A DNA stretch of 38,833 bases from a virus. The stretch is from IMG/VR virus record IMGVR_UViG_3300018080_000330, positions 1 to 38,833 of that record; one strand, given 5' to 3'. Position numbers and translations under genes: made by a program. Each line of letters begins with the position of its first letter. The first letter of the stretch is position 1. Below, piece after piece: positions 1 to 6,035 of this stretch. The notes beneath the pieces were generated by a model. It did no database searches, was not told the origin of the DNA, and saw only the letters and a program-made list of their open reading frames with translations.

Positions 1-123
1 CGCCAACATTTAATACGGCTATACCGTTGCTTAGAGCCCCTAACCGTTCCTTAAGTTTTTCTCTGTCAAACTCGGTGGGTGAATTATCTATACGTTTTGA
101 AATGTGTTTAACCCTTTCTTTAA
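1..123. repeat. Terminal direct repeat, left copy (circular overlap)
   Basis: Bases 1-123 are identical to 38711-38833. The repeat lies inside groEL and the reading frame is continuous across the junction, so it is the overlap of a circular or circularly permuted molecule and not a biological duplication. Unique genome length is 38,710 bp. Confidence 0.97.
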
Positions 124-1144
124 TGCTTGACTTCTTACCCCTACCGCCCATCAATATAGTATCGTCTCTGGTTGAAATTACTTTATCAACCGAACCTAAA
201 ACATCCACAGTTGCCTCAACCAAACTACTTCCCTTGCTCTTACTTATTAAAGAAGCTCCTGTAAAAATAGCCATATCCTCCATGCGATCTGATCTTCTAT
301 TAGAAACACCCGGTGCTTTTACTGCCAAAATATTTGCAACCCCTCTAACCTTATTTAAAACTAAAGTAGCTAAAACCTCATCGCTAAAGTCTTCAGCTAT
401 TATCACTATATTCTTGGACTGTTTGGTTAACCTTCCTAAAACAATAACAAGCTCTTGCACATTGTCTAATCTATAATCTACAAATAAAATATTTGAGTCA
501 TTTATCACCGTTTCCATTCTCTCGGTATCAGTTACAAAATAAGGTGACGCATAACCTCTATCAAACTGTAACCCTTCTTTGTATTCCAACTCTAAATCAA
601 AGCCCTTTCCCTCCTCGATAGTTATAACTCCCTTGTCTCCAACTTTTTCCATAGCCTCGGCTATAAGCTTCCCCATTAACTTATCTTGTGCGGATATCGT
701 GGCTACTTGTTCTTTTTCTTCCTTTGTTGATACTTTTTTAGAAATTCTTTTTATTTCTTCCACAACCTTTTTAGTTGCTTCCTCTAAACCATTTCTCAAA
801 GCCATGGGACTGATACCAGACGATATGTTTCTTAACCCTTCAGTTACTATAGCCTGTGTCAACAGTATAGAAGCGGTTGTTCCATCACCCGCCACGTCGT
901 TGGTCTTTTCAGAAGCCTCTCTGGCTAATTGAGCTCCCATATCCTCAAAAGAGTCTTTTAGTTCCACTTCTTTGGCTACAGTAACACCATCATGCACAAC
1001 TTTTGGTCTATTCCAAGCAGTTTCAAAAGCAACGTTTCTGCCTTTAGGTCCAAGAGTAGTAGTTACAGCGTTAGCTATTTTATCTACCCCCGCTTTTAAC
1101 TTTTGTCTGGCTTCATCGCCATATATAATATCTTTTTGTGCCAT
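1..1144 (-). CDS. groEL: Chaperonin GroEL, N-terminal 381 codons (gene continues at 38710)
   Basis: Hsp60 subunit that folds proteins in an ATP-driven double ring capped by GroES. ATG at 1144-1142 follows a GGAGGA site inside the end of groES, only 3 nt after its stop. Visible landmarks are the nucleotide loop TLGPKGRN (residues 30-37), catalytic-region Asp52 and Asp87 in NDVAGDGTT, and apical-domain Tyr/Phe residues of the substrate and GroES surface (GYASPYF). The frame runs off base 1 and continues without a break at 38710-38253, giving 533 residues, close to the usual 540-548. The family is certain. Carriage by a phage, directly after a phage groES, suggests a dedicated machine for virion or replication proteins; that role is inference. 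Confidence 0.97.
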   Translation of the reverse strand, partial: MAQKDIIYGDEARQKLKAGVDKIANAVTTTLGPKGRNVAFETAWNRPKVVHDGVTVAKEVELKDSFEDMGAQLAREASEKTNDVAGDGTTASILLTQAIVTEGLRNISSGISPMALRNGLEEATKKVVEEIKRISKKVSTKEEKEQVATISAQDKLMGKLIAEAMEKVGDKGVITIEEGKGFDLELEYKEGLQFDRGYASPYFVTDTERMETVINDSNILFVDYRLDNVQELVIVLGRLTKQSKNIVIIAEDFSDEVLATLVLNKVRGVANILAVKAPGVSNRRSDRMEDMAIFTGASLISKSKGSSLVEATVDVLGSVDKVISTRDDTILMGGRGKKSSIKERVKHISKRIDNSPTEFDREKLKERLGALSNGIAVLNVG

Positions 1145-1147
1145 TTT

Positions 1148-1438
1148 TTATTCCTCCACTATTCCTAAAATATATTTATCCTCAACAATAAAATGATCCT
1201 TACCGTCAATTTTTATGCTTGTGAGTCCGTAGGTTTTATGTAAAACAGTGTCTCCCACTTTAACTTTTACAGGATGTAACTTACCGTTAGAGTCACACTT
1301 ACCCTCACCGACAGCTATAACTTTAGCCTTGTAAGACATTTCCTGTTCGTTTTCTGGTATAAAAAACCCGTCTTCGGTTTTACCTATTTTGTCTTCCGGA
1401 AGTATTAAAACGTGATTATATAGTGGAGTTATTTTCAT
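1148..1438 (-). CDS. groES: Co-chaperonin GroES, 96 aa
   Basis: Cpn10 lid of the GroEL chamber. The full-length fold is visible: N-terminal PLYNHVLILPED, a mobile loop around residues 17-30 with DGFFIPE where cellular proteins have a GGIVL-type tripeptide, KVIAVGEG, VKVKVGDTVLHKTYG, and the C-terminal ILGIVEE. The altered mobile-loop tripeptide (FFI) could tune affinity for the partner phage GroEL. The gene heads the groES-groEL pair with 3 nt between stop and next ATG. It has no Shine-Dalgarno sequence; a TGTTAAAAT box ends 15 nt before ATG, so the mRNA leader is probably under 10 nt. Confidence 0.96.
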   Translation of the reverse strand: MKITPLYNHVLILPEDKIGKTEDGFFIPENEQEMSYKAKVIAVGEGKCDSNGKLHPVKVKVGDTVLHKTYGLTSIKIDGKDHFIVEDKYILGIVEE

Positions 1439-1453
1439 AAATTGAATTAATTT

Positions 1454-1462
1454 ATTTTAACA
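1454..1462 (-). promoter_or_regulatory. Extended -10 promoter for groES
   Basis: Minus strand reads TGTTAAAAT, an extended -10 box, 15 nt before the groES ATG. A weak TTGTCT lies 18 nt upstream of TAAAAT. The same stretch (TTATGTTAAAA) resembles a XerD half-site; see findings. Confidence 0.5.
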
Positions 1463-1474
1463 TAATGTATATAT

Positions 1475-1636
1475 TTAAGACAACCCTTTACCCTTTAAAA
1501 AACCCTTCAAAGCTTCTTTAACCGCACCTACAAACCATACTTTACCGTCTGCATGGGTAACTACTGGATGTTTAGAAAGCACATCCACAAACTCTTGAAA
1601 TAGCTTTTTAACCTCAATGTCTGTGTACGTTTTCAT
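1475..1636 (-). CDS. Small hypothetical protein, 53 aa
   Basis: Begins MKTYTDIEVKKLFQEF and ends KGFLKGKGLS. Soluble and lysine-rich, with no recognised family. Its ATG overlaps the stop of the 39-aa gene before it (ATGA), which suggests translational coupling. It ends 36 nt before groES. Confidence 0.6.
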   Translation of the reverse strand: MKTYTDIEVKKLFQEFVDVLSKHPVVTHADGKVWFVGAVKEALKGFLKGKGLS

Positions 1637-1752
1637 AACATACCTAACGATACCCTAACGAAAAAATATACCAGCGAGAACAACCCAACCATACCCAACA
1701 ACACTAAAAGACAGCCCAATGAACATGATTTAGACTCCCTTTTATCTATCAT
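1633..1752 (-). CDS. Tiny single-span membrane protein, 39 aa
   Basis: Starts MIDKRESKSCSLGC, followed by a hydrophobic stretch (about residues 12-31) and a short C-terminal tail. A GAAAGG ribosome binding site lies about 6 nt before ATG and the stop overlaps the next ATG as ATGA. One charged N-terminus plus one membrane span is compatible with a small holin-like, antiholin or membrane-modulating role, but nothing identifies it. Confidence 0.6.
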   Translation of the reverse strand: MIDKRESKSCSLGCLLVLLGMVGLFSLVYFFVRVSLGML

Positions 1753-1819
1753 GTTTAACCTTTCTTTTTTTAGTTTTCTTTTGTCCTAATTTTCTTAGGT
1801 ATAACCATAAATTAGTCAT
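1742..1819 (-). CDS. Possible 25-aa basic peptide
   Basis: MTNLWLYLRKLGQKK followed by a run of Lys/Arg. The ATG overlaps the stop of the HTH gene as ATGA and its own end overlaps the next gene by 11 nt, the same packing as neighbouring genes. Very short and without homologues I recognise; may be a coupled leader. Confidence 0.35.
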   Translation of the reverse strand: MTNLWLYLRKLGQKKTKKRKVKHDR

Positions 1820-2034
1820 TTTTTACCACTCTCCCTTTGGAGGGATAACTTGTTAAACTTATCTAAAGCCTCATCAAAACGATACATTTGGTTAATACTA
1901 ACAGCTCTTTTACCATTAACTATTCTTGATATTTCTCCTTTGTCCATTCCAACCATCTTCGCAAACTTCCTTATACCTATTTCTTTTATCGCATCGTCGT
2001 ATTGAATATAGTTCTTTTCAAACCTAACTCTCAT
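1816..2034 (-). CDS. Small helix-turn-helix protein (Cro/repressor-like), 72 aa
   Basis: Residues about 13-50 read as a compact HTH: IREI-type first helix, then RKFAKMVGMDKGEISRIVNG, which matches the XRE/Cro pattern of helix 2, turn, and recognition helix, followed by KRAVSINQMYRF. One DNA-binding domain and nothing else, as in phage Cro proteins. It overlaps the preceding 89-aa gene by 4 nt (ATGA). Its target operator is unknown; candidates are the inverted repeats at 7834-7860 and 9827-9836. No integrase or second repressor is present, so a lysogenic switch is not implied. Confidence 0.75.
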   Translation of the reverse strand: MRVRFEKNYIQYDDAIKEIGIRKFAKMVGMDKGEISRIVNGKRAVSINQMYRFDEALDKFNKLSLQRESGKK

Positions 2035-2300
2035 TCCTTATTCTCCTTGTTGGTGGTGGGTTTGGTAACTTGTCCACCCTTAAACCCCCACAATACATCT
2101 TCTACAACATAGCCATATATAACTGTATAGTTTGCTACATTACTAACTTTATCTTCTATATATTTTTGTATTTCTTTTCCGCTATCAAACTCTAATACCT
2201 CCGCATCCCTACCGTATTTATTTACGCATAAATAGAACTTACCTGCTCTCATCATTACCTCATCTTTTCCTGTTGTAGCTGTTACGGTTGTTTCTTTCAT
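2031..2300 (-). CDS. Hypothetical protein, 89 aa
   Basis: Start is supported by AAAGG 7 nt upstream of ATG. Predicted alpha/beta with VMMRAGKFYLCV and a C-terminal charged tail (TTNKENKE). I do not recognise the family. It is coupled to the downstream HTH gene by an ATGA overlap, so the two may act together. Confidence 0.7.
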   Translation of the reverse strand: MKETTVTATTGKDEVMMRAGKFYLCVNKYGRDAEVLEFDSGKEIQKYIEDKVSNVANYTVIYGYVVEDVLWGFKGGQVTKPTTNKENKE

Positions 2301-2331
2301 TTTTTACCTTTCACCACCCGCAAGGATTTAA

Positions 2332-2370
2332 GGGGCTAGTCTCAATTAAATGAGAATAGAAACTAACCCC
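2332..2370 (-). terminator. Long hairpin after ndk
   Basis: Minus strand GGGGTTAGTTTC pairs with GAGACTAGCCCC over 12 bp (G-U pairs included), with an inner CTCA/TGAG stem. It starts in the last codons of ndk. No U tract follows, so it may be a processing or stabilising hairpin instead of a rho-independent terminator. Confidence 0.55.
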
Positions 2371-2740
2371 AAAAGATACTAACCTCCCTCTTTGCGTCTT
2401 CTACAGTATCGGAGCTGTGCATAATGTTTTGTACCCTGTCTTTAGCAAATGCACCTCTGATACCTGTCTTGCCTCCCTTCCCCTTTATATCAAGTACCTT
2501 TCTTACTGCATTGTCACCACTAACAACCCAAACCAATGATTTATCGGAAGTTAAATACTCCAATATCTCTTTGAAAAAATATGTACCTACCTTGTCAAAG
2601 TAGAGATTTGATACTTCCTCTACAGTCATTGTCAGTCTCTTTGCGGAAACAATCTCTAACCCATTGTCTACGAATAACCTCCTAACAATCATTGACTTTA
2701 GATTGTTACGGGGCTTTATGACCACCAAAGTCATCTCCAT
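2363..2740 (-). CDS. ndk: Nucleoside diphosphate kinase, 125 aa
   Basis: Transfers the gamma phosphate of NTPs to NDPs through a phosphohistidine. Seen: N-terminal TLVVIKP with Lys9, the Arg of GIRGAF (Arg95), and the active-site motif NIMHSSD with His108 (the family has N-x-x-HGSD, so Gly is Ser here), then VEDAKREVSIFW. At 125 residues it is shorter than cellular enzymes (about 140), with the loss mainly at the C-terminus. Strong GGAGGT site before ATG. It follows a possible nucleotidyltransferase and the HprK/Nudix gene, so it fits a nucleotide-metabolism cluster. Confidence 0.93.
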   Translation of the reverse strand: MEMTLVVIKPRNNLKSMIVRRLFVDNGLEIVSAKRLTMTVEEVSNLYFDKVGTYFFKEILEYLTSDKSLVWVVSGDNAVRKVLDIKGKGGKTGIRGAFAKDRVQNIMHSSDTVEDAKREVSIFWG

Positions 2741-2749
2741 GACTACCTC

Positions 2750-3223
2750 CTATATTAGTATTGTTATTAGCTGTATTATCAGCTCGGTTGCTTTCTCTCT
2801 CTTTTCAGGCTTTTCTACTGCCATTTTCAAATAATATGCTAGTTCGGTACTTGCTTCCCTCTTGGTAATTTCCTTAACTTTTTCAAAAGTTATACTTCTT
2901 TTTTCAAACCACACATTACCAAACAAAGTTTTTACACCTTTAAAAACCATTCTTGCTACTTTACCCGACCACAAATCCTGCCTTGCCCACATCAACGCAG
3001 TCATAGGGGATATTGAAACCTTAGTACCAGTCATATTCTCTAGCTTTAGTTTGAGTTTGTTTAAACCCTTAAAATCTAGTTTATCTGCGATATAAATCAT
3101 GTCTAAATCTTTGACACAACTACCACCAACTAAAACACTACAATTAGTTGTTAAACCGCAACCCTGTAAGGTTTTATTCCATTCTTTCGGTAGCTTTTCT
3201 AGCAACGTTTTTTTCATTATCAT
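2750..3223 (-). CDS. Possible nucleotidyltransferase-fold protein, 157 aa
   Basis: Contains SVLVGGSCVKDLDMIYI at about residues 29-45. The GGS...DxD arrangement recalls the polymerase-beta-like nucleotidyltransferase signature (GS followed by D-h-D), with a shortened linker. A helical C-terminal half rich in Lys/Glu follows and ends in a hydrophobic IIQLITILI. It overlaps the end of the HprK/Nudix gene by 50 nt and has no clear ribosome site, so translation is probably coupled. The family call is tentative. Confidence 0.45.
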   Translation of the reverse strand: MIMKKTLLEKLPKEWNKTLQGCGLTTNCSVLVGGSCVKDLDMIYIADKLDFKGLNKLKLKLENMTGTKVSISPMTALMWARQDLWSGKVARMVFKGVKTLFGNVWFEKRSITFEKVKEITKREASTELAYYLKMAVEKPEKREKATELIIQLITILI

Positions 3224-4325
3224 AAGTTAATTTTTCTACTACTTCTGAAACATTTACCCACTCACCACTCAATGACTCCTCTTTCATTTCTTTAGTCTTA
3301 ACCTGCTTACTATCAGTTTTCATTAAATAAAATCTAACTATTTTGTGATGATAAAACTCTGGTTCTTCCTCTAACTCAAAATCGTATTCAATAATATGCA
3401 CTGGGTCAGTGTCTAAAACCTCTATTTTGTTATGCCCTGTTTCTTCCGACACTTCTCTAACAGCAGTGGCAATCAATTCCTCATCTTCTTCAACATGTCC
3501 TTTAGGTAACATCCAATCATCCCTAGTATCTTTATGAATTAAATACACTTTGCTCATATCGGAATTAAATAAAACTCCGCCACATGAAACGTGGTTTTTA
3601 ATCTTCTTGTCCATAAATAAACCTCCTTTCTTTAAAATATTTACTAAATCCTTTGGGTCTTTTAACTGAAGCTCATAAATAGGTATATTATCGAAATTAG
3701 GATATATACTAACCAATTTAACTATGTTCTTAATTGCCTTTTCTTCTTTAGTTCCTGTAAAAACATTAAATCTATCGTATTCTGGGTGGTGCAATTTAAC
3801 TAAGTGCGAATAAGCTGTGCATTTCAAAGCATTTTTAGCCCTATCCCCGTACAGTCTAGTTAGTTTGTTCTTTCCCGATGGTTTTGGACAAACAATAGAC
3901 CCCAACGGTGTTGGATTTAATGCGTAATCATTTTCATCTAATAAAAGATATTCCTCATATTTATCAAAAATATCTTCCATAAATGTCTTAGATGAGGGTT
4001 TACAGTGTATTGGGTAGTTACTATTGGGGTAAACATACCCACCTTTATATAAAACAAACTCATCAGCTATATATTTAGAGTCTAATAGACCTTGTTTCAA
4101 AAATAGAGAGGCTGTTGTTTTTCCTATAGATTGACCATCATCTCCAAATAAAATGGCTTTACCATTAACTAAAACAGCCGACCCATGTAATACCTTCCAA
4201 TTATTATTTGATAAAGCAAATATTCTATAAAATGCTTGGTGCATTAAAATTAGGTTAGTTTTGCTTCCTATATCTACCTTGTTTAACACCTCACTATATT
4301 TTTTAAAAACTTCGCTTACCCTCAC
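3174..4325 (-). CDS. HPr-kinase-like P-loop domain fused to Nudix hydrolase, 383 aa
   Basis: GTG start with GGGAGGT 6 nt upstream, overlapping the macrodomain gene by 4 nt (GTGA). Residues about 45-130 resemble HprK-type kinases: LHGSAVLVNGKAILF, a P-loop variant GDDGQSIGKTT (61-71, two residues longer than the usual GxSGxGK), then IADEFVLY and NYPIHCKPSS. Residues 246-370 are a Nudix domain with a full box from Gly276 (GHVEEDEE...REVSEETGH), the last hydrophobic position replaced by His. Nudix enzymes cleave nucleoside diphosphates linked to another group, such as ADP-ribose or Ap4A. The neighbouring macrodomain makes ADP-ribose an attractive but unproven substrate. The kinase substrate is unknown. 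Confidence 0.85.
   Translation of the reverse strand: MRVSEVFKKYSEVLNKVDIGSKTNLILMHQAFYRIFALSNNNWKVLHGSAVLVNGKAILFGDDGQSIGKTTASLFLKQGLLDSKYIADEFVLYKGGYVYPNSNYPIHCKPSSKTFMEDIFDKYEEYLLLDENDYALNPTPLGSIVCPKPSGKNKLTRLYGDRAKNALKCTAYSHLVKLHHPEYDRFNVFTGTKEEKAIKNIVKLVSIYPNFDNIPIYELQLKDPKDLVNILKKGGLFMDKKIKNHVSCGGVLFNSDMSKVYLIHKDTRDDWMLPKGHVEEDEELIATAVREVSEETGHNKIEVLDTDPVHIIEYDFELEEEPEFYHHKIVRFYLMKTDSKQVKTKEMKEESLSGEWVNVSEVVEKLTYDNEKNVARKATERME
3612..3629 (-). promoter_or_regulatory. Internal ribosome binding site and start for a separate Nudix protein
   Basis: Minus strand has AAAGGAGGT, 7 nt, then ATG (3614-3612), in frame with the long gene at codon 238. It codes for the linker KKGG of the fusion and would yield a free 146-residue Nudix protein (3614-3174) beginning MDKKIKNHVSCGG. 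Confidence 0.75.
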
Positions 4326-5464
4326 GATACCTCCCCCATAACATAAATTTCATCTGCTCTGCACTTATCCCCTTGTGGGTCAATTACCACATTCCTTTTA
4401 TTTTTTGGTATAGCTACTCTTAATATAGTGTTGTAATCACTATCAAAGTTAGCCACAAAATCAAAGTCACTGAAGTAAATACCACCCTTAACGCAAGAAC
4501 CCTCTTTTTTAAACTTATTTGTATCTTTTACCCATGTTTTATCTTTGAAAACTAAATTGCCTTTCGTTGTTCTATTTTCCCTTACCGCTTTATAGAAAAT
4601 AAAACACTCCACATCTTTTTTACACTTTTTTATGAAGGTGGTTTCTGCTAAACGTGTTTTAGCAAAATCTTTAAATGTTGGGTTTTTCTTCTCACAAACT
4701 AAACCAGTTTTTCTTAAAATATCTAAATTACCTTTCAAATGTAAATGCCTTATGAAGCAATCACCAAATTCCGCCTCGTTGCCTATTTTCACCCAGTCGC
4801 CTATTTTCGCCCCGTTGCCTATTTTCGCCCCGTTGCCTATTTCCACCCAGTCGCCTATTTTCGCCCCGTTGCCTATTTTCGCCCCGTTGCCTATTTTCGC
4901 CCAGTTGCCTATTTTCGCCAAGTAGCCTATTTTCGCCCAGTTGCCTATTTTCGCCCCGTTGCCTATTTCCACCCTGTCACCTATTTCCGCCTTGTTGCCT
5001 ATTTTCACCCCGTTGCCTATTTTCACCCCGTTGCCCATACCGTCACCGAAAACCCTCGCCAATAACTCAATAAATCTATCATCCTCATAACCACCAATAC
5101 CAGTACCAACACAAGTTAAAACAACTGGTTTACCAACATAATAGGCATAAAAAACTTGAACTAAAGCTCTAGTTAATACTTGCTCCGAAGTAGTTAAATT
5201 GTTACCCACACTAACTATTGGGAATAGATGATCCGTTAATATATGTTCCTCTAAATCTTTAACCTCATCGGGAAATGCCTTTGCTATTTCACCATCCAAA
5301 CCACCACCCATAGAAAAAGAAGGATTGCTTGCTGTTGCTATGTAAGCATCCCTTTCTTTAGCCACCTCAAATACATCTCCGTGTATAGCCTCTAGTTTTG
5401 GTAAAGCCTTCTGTATCTTTTCTATTAACTTTTTATTTTTATCTACTATTATTACTTTATTCAT
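4322..5464 (-). CDS. Macrodomain + left-handed beta-helix + KCRA-type C-terminal domain, 380 aa
   Basis: Residues 1-141 are a macrodomain: IHGDVFEVA, ATASNPSFSMGGGLDGEI (the NAAN...GGGVDGAI ADP-ribose loop) and CVGTGIGGY (the phosphate loop). Residues 145-236 are about 15 hexapeptide repeats of the form [VA]-[KE]-I-G-x-x, a left-handed parallel beta-helix of about five coils, which usually trimerises. Residues 237-380 end with ILRVAIPKN and KCRADEIYVMGEV, a pattern I know from the C-termini of phage repeat proteins of unknown function (DUF5758-like; from memory). AAAAGG site before ATG. It is followed by the HprK/Nudix gene with a 4-nt overlap. Likely binds or processes ADP-ribose or ADP-ribosylated targets; whether it is enzymatic is unknown. 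Confidence 0.82.
   Translation of the reverse strand: MNKVIIVDKNKKLIEKIQKALPKLEAIHGDVFEVAKERDAYIATASNPSFSMGGGLDGEIAKAFPDEVKDLEEHILTDHLFPIVSVGNNLTTSEQVLTRALVQVFYAYYVGKPVVLTCVGTGIGGYEDDRFIELLARVFGDGMGNGVKIGNGVKIGNKAEIGDRVEIGNGAKIGNWAKIGYLAKIGNWAKIGNGAKIGNGAKIGDWVEIGNGAKIGNGAKIGDWVKIGNEAEFGDCFIRHLHLKGNLDILRKTGLVCEKKNPTFKDFAKTRLAETTFIKKCKKDVECFIFYKAVRENRTTKGNLVFKDKTWVKDTNKFKKEGSCVKGGIYFSDFDFVANFDSDYNTILRVAIPKNKRNVVIDPQGDKCRADEIYVMGEVS
4757..5032 (-). repeat. 18-bp coding tandem repeats (hexapeptide beta-helix)
   Basis: About 15 imperfect 18-bp units, plus strand type cctattttcgccccgttg. Near-identical third positions show recent expansion, so copy number may vary between relatives. Confidence 0.9.
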
Positions 5465-5524
5465 TGTTTTAACCTTTTAAAGTTGTCTCTCCCCTGTTGG
5501 GCTATCGCTATAAGTTGAACTCCT

Positions 5525-5580
5525 AAACGTATAATCGAGGTGATGACCTGTTAACCGATCTTTAGCTTGATTATACGTTT
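5525..5580. promoter_or_regulatory. Perfect 12-bp inverted repeat in the leader of the macrodomain gene
   Basis: AAACGTATAATC (5525-5536) and GATTATACGTTT (5569-5580) are exact reverse complements around a 32-nt loop that has an inner AGGT/ACCT stem. It starts at the stop of the 48-aa gene. No U tract follows, so it looks like an RNA switch, processing hairpin or protein-binding site and not a simple terminator. Confidence 0.7.
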
Positions 5581-5726
5581 CAAAGCTCAATAAACTCCAC
5601 CTTCCCCCACTCCTTAACACCAAACTTTCGTAAAGGACAATTCTTTGCATGTATAAATGTTGGTATCAATCCTGCTAAATTAACTCCCGAACATTTACAA
5701 ACTCTCTCCCATTTCGTCTTAGTCAC
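5580..5726 (-). CDS. Small cysteine-containing protein, 48 aa (GTG start)
   Basis: Reads VTKTKWERVCKCSGVN from a GTG that overlaps the stop of the zinc-ribbon gene, then HAKNCPL and ends KVEFIEL. The CKC...H-x3-C set could bind a metal. Ribosome site is poor (AAGAAG), so translation is probably coupled. Confidence 0.5.
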   Translation of the reverse strand: MTKTKWERVCKCSGVNLAGLIPTFIHAKNCPLRKFGVKEWGKVEFIEL

Positions 5727-5874
5727 TATTCTTCTTTTTCATATTCAAACGCTTACGCTTTTTATTCCAATAAGGAGAATTACATTTTGGACATCTCTCT
5801 GGCTCATTCTCTTTTCGTGGTATCCACACATGCCCACAACGATTGCACTTGAATTTGTGTAATTTAATTTTCAT
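5719..5874 (-). CDS. Small zinc-ribbon protein, 51 aa
   Basis: MKIKLHKFKCNRCGHVW, then PERCPKCNSPYWNKKRKR: two CxxC pairs in the treble-clef/rubredoxin-like layout widespread in small phage and bacterial proteins, with a basic tail. It starts 6 nt after a consensus TATAAT box and has no Shine-Dalgarno sequence, so its mRNA is predicted leaderless. Likely a nucleic-acid-binding early protein. Confidence 0.8.
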   Translation of the reverse strand: MKIKLHKFKCNRCGHVWIPRKENEPERCPKCNSPYWNKKRKRLNMKKKNSD

Positions 5875-5880
5875 AATTAC

Positions 5881-5909
5881 ATTATATACATAAATATATA
5901 TATTGTCAA
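5881..5909 (-). promoter_or_regulatory. Consensus sigma-70 promoter (TTGACA-17-TATAAT)
   Basis: TTGACA at 5909-5904, exactly 17 nt, then TATAAT at 5886-5881. Both boxes match the consensus fully. The -10 box ends 6 nt before the ATG of the zinc-ribbon gene. Confidence 0.88.
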
Positions 5910-5966
5910 GTATATTACTTTAGTATCCTTTCAAACCTAATTAAATACTTCAATTTAATAACCAAA

Positions 5967-6035
5967 CCTTGCCGAGTAGGGGAGTAAAGGCTCTGCCGAC
6001 CTGAAACCTACCCGACAAGGCTTGACTATCAAGCC
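5967..6035 (-). ncRNA. Structured intergenic RNA, two overlapping hairpins
   Basis: Minus strand CCTTGTCGGGTAGG pairs with CCTACTCGGCAAGG over 14 bp (6020-6007 with 5980-5967; two G-U pairs) and encloses a GGC/GCC inner stem. Just upstream GGCTTGA-tag-TCAAGCC (6035-6019) forms a perfect 7-bp hairpin that contains the stop codon of the preceding gene and shares two bases with the long stem. After the stem comes TTTGGTTATT, a weak U tract. May be a terminator or a small regulatory RNA. Confidence 0.6.

Noticed and set aside
1-123. Biological terminal repeats (as in T7)
   Set aside because: The 123-bp repeat lies inside groEL and restores its frame when joined, so it is the assembly overlap of a circular map.
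4745-5065. Plus-strand repetitive frame (VAYFRPVAYFRP type)
   Set aside because: Antisense reading of the 18-bp hexapeptide repeats of the macrodomain protein.
5967-6035. tRNA gene
   Set aside because: A D-loop-like AGGTCGGCAGAGCC attracted attention, but there is no T-loop (GGTTCGA) or anticodon arm and the long stem is 14 bp, so it does not fold as a tRNA.
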